A DNA stretch of 64,000 bases. Source: Aradus depressus (Eukaryota; Arthropoda; Insecta; Hemiptera; Aradidae). The stretch is from NCBI GenBank assembly GCA_963662175.1, contig OY759215.1, positions 56,623,213 through 56,687,212 of the forward strand, given 5' to 3'. Below the pieces are notes generated by a model. The model saw nothing but the letters and a program-made list of their open reading frames with translations. It searched no databases and was not told where the DNA came from. The position numbers and the translations under genes were made by a program. Shown here piece after piece: positions 62,001 to 64,000 of this stretch (positions are counted from its first letter, which is position 1; each line of letters opens with the position of its first letter).

Positions 62001-64000
62001 TAAGTCTCCACGCTTACCTACTTATTTATTGTTTTTTAGGGGTCTGTCTCGTAGTAAGACTTAGGAAATAACTTAAGTTAAAGGGTTTTAAGAAAAGTTT
62101 TTTTTTTTAGGGTTTTGTAGATCGTGTATCTGTCGGTCTGTGATCAAACTCTAGCTCCTACACAACACGGAATGTATTTGCTTCTTCCGAAGTCTAGTGT
62201 CCACTAGCAATAAACTTGCGACATACCATTTAATCTGATTTCTGAGCAATTTGCGATCTTATCCCGGTCCGATTCTCATAATTTCTATTAGAGATAGAAT
62301 GATTTCTCACATAAAACAGGATTGTATACCAAAATTAAGGTATTTAGTTATTATTAATGACTAGCAGGTTCACCTGGGAGTAACTTTGCATTGTATTACT
62401 CTTTCTAAAGCTGATAGAACGATAAAGAAGTTTCTGTACCTCCTTTTCTAAAGGGACATAATATGGTATAATGCAATATATGTATAATCAATACTTTTAT
62501 GTCCCCCATCCCTCTCTCGTATCAAACTATTCAGATGGCACATGGTTTATGTCCCCCATCCCTCTCTCGTATCAAACTATTCAGATGGCACATGGTTTAT
62601 GTCCCCCATCCCTCTCTCGTATCAAACTTTTCAGATGGCACATGGTTTATGCTTGAACTGTGTTTATTATAAAGAATGAAACTGTTTCTTGTCAGGAAAC
62701 ATGTTTTTCCCCTTTTCAGATGGCACATGGTTTATGCTTGAACTGTGTTTATTATAAAGAATGAAACTGTTTCTTGTCAGGAAACATGTTTTTCCCCTCC
62801 CCTGAGTTATTGCTTAATCAACGTTTTAAATGTAATTTGTTTTTTGACTTGGTTGAGCCAAATAATTGTTTTTTAAGTTTCATTGAGCGTAAAGATAGGT
62901 TCGCCGAGTATTACTTTTACTCTCAGTTAAAAAAAAATATGTTGTTTTATTTTTTCTAAAATAATGAATGTGAGATATTTATTTAATTTTCAGGTTGGAG
63001 GTTATGACGGTGCTTCGAGACAATGTTTAAGTTCTGTGGAATGTTACAATCCTGAAACAGACGAGTGGAAACCAGTGTCTGACATGGCTGCTCGAAGGAG
63101 TGGTGCAGGTACGGACCTCACCTCAATAAAAATAATATTAATACCTTTCTCCCAATTCAAGAAAAAGTTAATGGCAAATTAGCTCTCCGGATACTCGAAA
63201 CGGGGACTGAGTTTCGAAGCTTACATTTTTCTTCTCATCATTCTTTATTAACTTTGCCCTGTACATAGGTCGACGTTTATTTTAATAACTAAAGGCCATA
63301 TTATACATATCCTTGGAATAGTCCACGCATAAAAAATGCAAATCCAGCCATGAATTATTTGACGAAATTTTGGCATAATGTATAAAGGGTTCGTTTGAAT
63401 AGAATGTTGTGCAAACGGCTTGTTTTGAGCTTTAAAAACCATCAAAATATATAATTTTCAACGTTAAATTTTTAAATTAAAATATTCGTATCTCCTTTAC
63501 TCTATCGGCAGTTTTATAATGTGAACGGCGTTAGGTTTGTATAAAGTTTGGGTTTCGAGCGGTTCAAGTGACAAGCCACCAGCTGAAACTCGAATCCTCC
63601 CAATTATTAATTAATCTTAGGAACTCCTCGCCTCTGAACCCACCGGGTCGCATATGTCCTGCGCAGGTTTTAGTTGAAGTATAGCAAAGAAACGGATTAA
63701 TTACACTGAGAATTTCCAAGATGAATCATTACACATAAATTATATACAAGGTTTTTTAATGTATTTATTGATTTAAAGTAGTGCATTCATAATTGAAGGC
63801 TTCAGTGGATATAATAAACGGTTTTGTCGTTCCAATAGATACCACATCCCCTTCTCAGAAAGGGATCCGTCCTTTATTATCCCTAGGATTGGAGGTGGCT
63901 CTCAGTTGATATTTATTTTGTATTGTTGTAGGTGTGGGAGTGCTGGAAGGAATCCTGTATGCTGTGGGCGGACACGATGGACCCCTGGTGCGCAAGTCAG
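50017..64000 (+). CDS. kel: Kelch-like protein (BTB-BACK-Kelch; KLHL2/KLHL3 group), 5' 12 exons, partial at 3' end
   Basis: Likely substrate adaptor for CUL3 ubiquitin ligase and possibly actin-associated, by family knowledge. Exons: 50017-50054, 50521-50667, 53511-53736, 55097-55272, 55671-55767, 57379-57535, 58461-58570, 59152-59327, 61084-61198, 61859-61999, 62994-63108, 63932-64000+. GT-AG junctions and phases all agree, giving 522 residues so far (family about 580-600). N-tail about 1-55; BTB about 55-165 ([40 protein letters not shown]); BACK about 165-290 ([15 protein letters not shown]); Kelch repeats from about 310, with GG doublets in [42 protein letters not shown] and [10 protein letters not shown]. 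The [12 protein letters not shown] and CRAGL motifs are those of KLHL2/3. The final one to one and a half Kelch blades lie beyond the window. Confidence 0.95.
50521..50667 (+). CDS. kel: Kelch-like exon 2: N-tail into BTB
   Basis: It encodes [16 protein letters not shown], then [20 protein letters not shown]. The [12 protein letters not shown] motif is the BTB entry of KLHL2/3 proteins. Found in a frame different from the longest open frame at this place. Confidence 0.82.
51265..52060. repeat. Dispersed repeat interrupted by a MITE
   Basis: TATAACGTGGTAATAGGATC on the left and ATAAAGATAGCTTATAA on the right match the uninterrupted copy at 21225-21420. Confidence 0.65.
51328..51960. mobile_element. 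MITE with subterminal repeats
   Basis: The ends TATATGTCACAGTCAAAG and inverted TATATGTTGCAGTCAAAG continue with GAATTCCAGTGAATGTATAC on both sides. AATGTATACATT(A/G/T) followed by (A/T)CTAG is repeated about five times at the left and three times inverted at the right. 633 bp, likely TA target. No coding frame; it lies in kelch-like intron 2. Confidence 0.8.
52429..52506. repeat. 36 bp tandem repeat, two copies
   Basis: CTGAACT(A/C)TCCGTACC(T/A) starts at 52429 and 52465, with a third start CTGAAC at 52501. The surrounding 52180-52560 may be a long-terminal-repeat-like piece; unproven. Confidence 0.65.
52843..53245. mobile_element. Fourth Penelope-like inverted pair
   Basis: The left arm ACCGTCGTCAGGTTTAGTTA through TATCAGGTAAGGA is inverted in the right arm as TTCCTTACCTAGTATATGAC through TAACTAAACCTGACGATGG. 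The plus-strand core at 53180 is CTGACGA, then GAAACCGG. The left arm has lost its outer end. Confidence 0.65.
53511..53736 (+). CDS. kel: Kelch-like exon 3: BTB core
   Basis: [60 protein letters not shown]: textbook BTB/POZ. GC-rich. Confidence 0.97.
53737..55096. other. Kelch-like intron 3
   Basis: 1.36 kb with the SINE at 54452-54795; otherwise AT-rich. Confidence 0.6.
54452..54795 (-). mobile_element. tRNA-derived SINE, longest copy
   Basis: Read on the minus strand, it starts GGGGGGCACCAGTAGCTCAG with box A TAGCTCAGTGG (54771-54781), then box B GGGTCGAAACC (54728-54738) at tRNA-like spacing. The unrelated body and 3' part are shared with 56747-56945, 18757-18900 and 1-85. Confidence 0.75.
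55097..55272 (+). CDS. kel: Kelch-like exon 4: BTB end and BACK start
   Basis: [20 protein letters not shown] then [20 protein letters not shown], the BTB-BACK boundary motif. Donor at TTCTC|gtaatc. Confidence 0.94.
55671..55767 (+). CDS. kel: Kelch-like exon 5: BACK
   Basis: [20 protein letters not shown] then [12 protein letters not shown]. Confidence 0.95.
56115..56215 (-). mobile_element. Penelope-like terminal fragment
   Basis: ATTGTCTATTCCACAAATTG, CTACCGATTTCGGCATTACA, TCGTCGTCAGGTTTAGTTAT; minus-strand core CTGACGA then GAAATCGG (one change from GAAAC). Confidence 0.6.
56747..56945 (+). mobile_element. SINE copy, 5' truncated
   Basis: CCGTCCTTCGGATAGGATG, CTAGCTGAATAAACCTGGTT and GGTAGGCGATATGACCTCAT match the minus-strand SINE at 54452-54795. 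Confidence 0.7.
57379..57535 (+). CDS. kel: Kelch-like exon 6: BACK
   Basis: [20 protein letters not shown] then [20 protein letters not shown]. Confidence 0.96.
57536..58460. other. Kelch-like intron 6
   Basis: AT-rich, 0.9 kb; nothing recognised. Confidence 0.5.
58461..58570 (+). CDS. kel: Kelch-like exon 7: BACK end and linker
   Basis: [20 protein letters not shown] then [15 protein letters not shown]; recognised by homology, no long open frame here. Confidence 0.92.
58571..59151. other. Kelch-like intron 7
   Basis: AT-rich, 0.58 kb; nothing recognised. Confidence 0.5.
59152..59327 (+). CDS. kel: Kelch-like exon 8: Kelch repeat 1
   Basis: [20 protein letters not shown], then [14 protein letters not shown] and [10 protein letters not shown]. 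Confidence 0.96.
60075..60145 (-). mobile_element. Penelope-like terminal fragment with hammerhead-like core
   Basis: Minus strand CTGATGA (60133-60139), TGGGAGTACTTGCC, GAAACG. Same subfamily as 18173-18535. Confidence 0.6.
60440..60850 (+). pseudogene. LINE 3' relic (RNase H/zinc-knuckle-like tail)
   Basis: [20 protein letters not shown] then [20 protein letters not shown], the typical C-terminal tail of Jockey/I-type non-LTR elements with Cys/His spacing. It is followed by a 3' end in A-rich AAAATAAAAATAAAGAAAAA. Confidence 0.75.
61084..61198 (+). CDS. kel: Kelch-like exon 9: Kelch repeat 2
   Basis: [20 protein letters not shown] then [17 protein letters not shown]. Confidence 0.95.
61199..61858. 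other. Kelch-like intron 9
   Basis: It holds a 23-base C run at 61658-61680; nothing else recognised. Confidence 0.5.
61859..61999 (+). CDS. kel: Kelch-like exon 10: Kelch repeat 3
   Basis: [20 protein letters not shown] then [18 protein letters not shown]. Confidence 0.96.
62496..62645. repeat. 50 bp tandem repeat, three copies
   Basis: Unit starting TTTATGTCCCCCATCCCTCT and ending CAGATGGCACATGG; copies at 62496, 62546 and 62596 with one substitution in the third. Confidence 0.92.
62628..62797. repeat. 85 bp tandem repeat, two copies
   Basis: TTTTCAGATGGCACATGG through GGAAACATGTTTTTCCCC at 62628 and 62713. It overlaps the last 50 bp unit and shares its CAGATGGCACATGGTTTATG segment. Confidence 0.9.
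62994..63108 (+). CDS. kel: Kelch-like exon 11: Kelch repeat 4
   Basis: [20 protein letters not shown] then MAARRSGA, ending phase 1. Confidence 0.96.
63109..63931. other. Kelch-like intron 11
   Basis: 0.8 kb, AT-rich; nothing recognised. Confidence 0.5.
63932..64000 (+). CDS. kel: Kelch-like exon 12, cut by window edge
   Basis: [20 protein letters not shown] then RKS; continues past the window. Confidence 0.94.
   Translation, partial: MWECWKESCMLWADTMDPWCASQ

Overview
This 64 kb window is AT-rich animal nuclear DNA and almost certainly insect, probably hemipteran. The order is inferred from gene structure and repeat types, not proven. It holds spliced genes with GT-AG introns, replication-dependent histone genes with 3' stem-loops, and many decayed Class I and Class II transposable elements. 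No bacterial, viral or CRISPR features were seen.

Layout. (1) Positions 170-22193, + strand: the 3' two thirds of the cohesin ATPase gene SMC1. I could place 16 exons with consistent phases. They encode 784 residues, from the end of the first coiled coil through the hinge, second coiled coil, LSGGE signature and Walker B to the stop. The N-terminal Walker A half lies upstream of the window. (2) 22194-26998: repeat-rich intergenic DNA. (3) 26999-40440: a dispersed block of eight intact, intronless histone genes in the order H2A(-), H2B(+), H3(-), H4(-), H2B(+), H3(+), H4(-), H1(-). Each has a TATA box and a 3' histone stem-loop. The genes are separated by kilobases of repeats and are not in a tandem quintet array. 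(4) 40441-50016: about 9.5 kb of gene-poor DNA with pogo-like, Tc1/mariner-like, possible hAT-like and Penelope-like insertions plus tandem repeats. (5) 50017-64000, + strand: the first 12 exons of a BTB-BACK-Kelch gene of the KLHL2/KLHL3 (Drosophila kelch) group, a CUL3 ubiquitin-ligase adaptor. It runs off the right edge inside the fifth Kelch repeat.

How the genes relate. The three loci are not a functional operon. The histone genes supply all five nucleosome classes in S phase. SMC1 is a chromosome cohesion ATPase. The kelch-like gene is a substrate adaptor. Divergent pairs H2A/H2B and H4/H2B share short bidirectional promoters. A palindromic motif, TAGCGCTAGT, recurs five times upstream of histone genes and may be a lineage-specific promoter element.

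Most striking unexplained structure. A family of Penelope-like, apparently non-autonomous terminal repeats is scattered over the window. Several copies carry a hammerhead-ribozyme-like core (CTGANGA, short stem, GAAAC). At least four times they occur as inverted pairs that would fold back into long hairpins. One of these (16501-17448) is flanked by a perfect 13 bp direct repeat, so it moved as a unit. A second notable observation is a 199 bp perfectly identical tract covering the promoter-proximal half of the two H4 genes, while their 3' halves have diverged; this suggests recent partial gene conversion.
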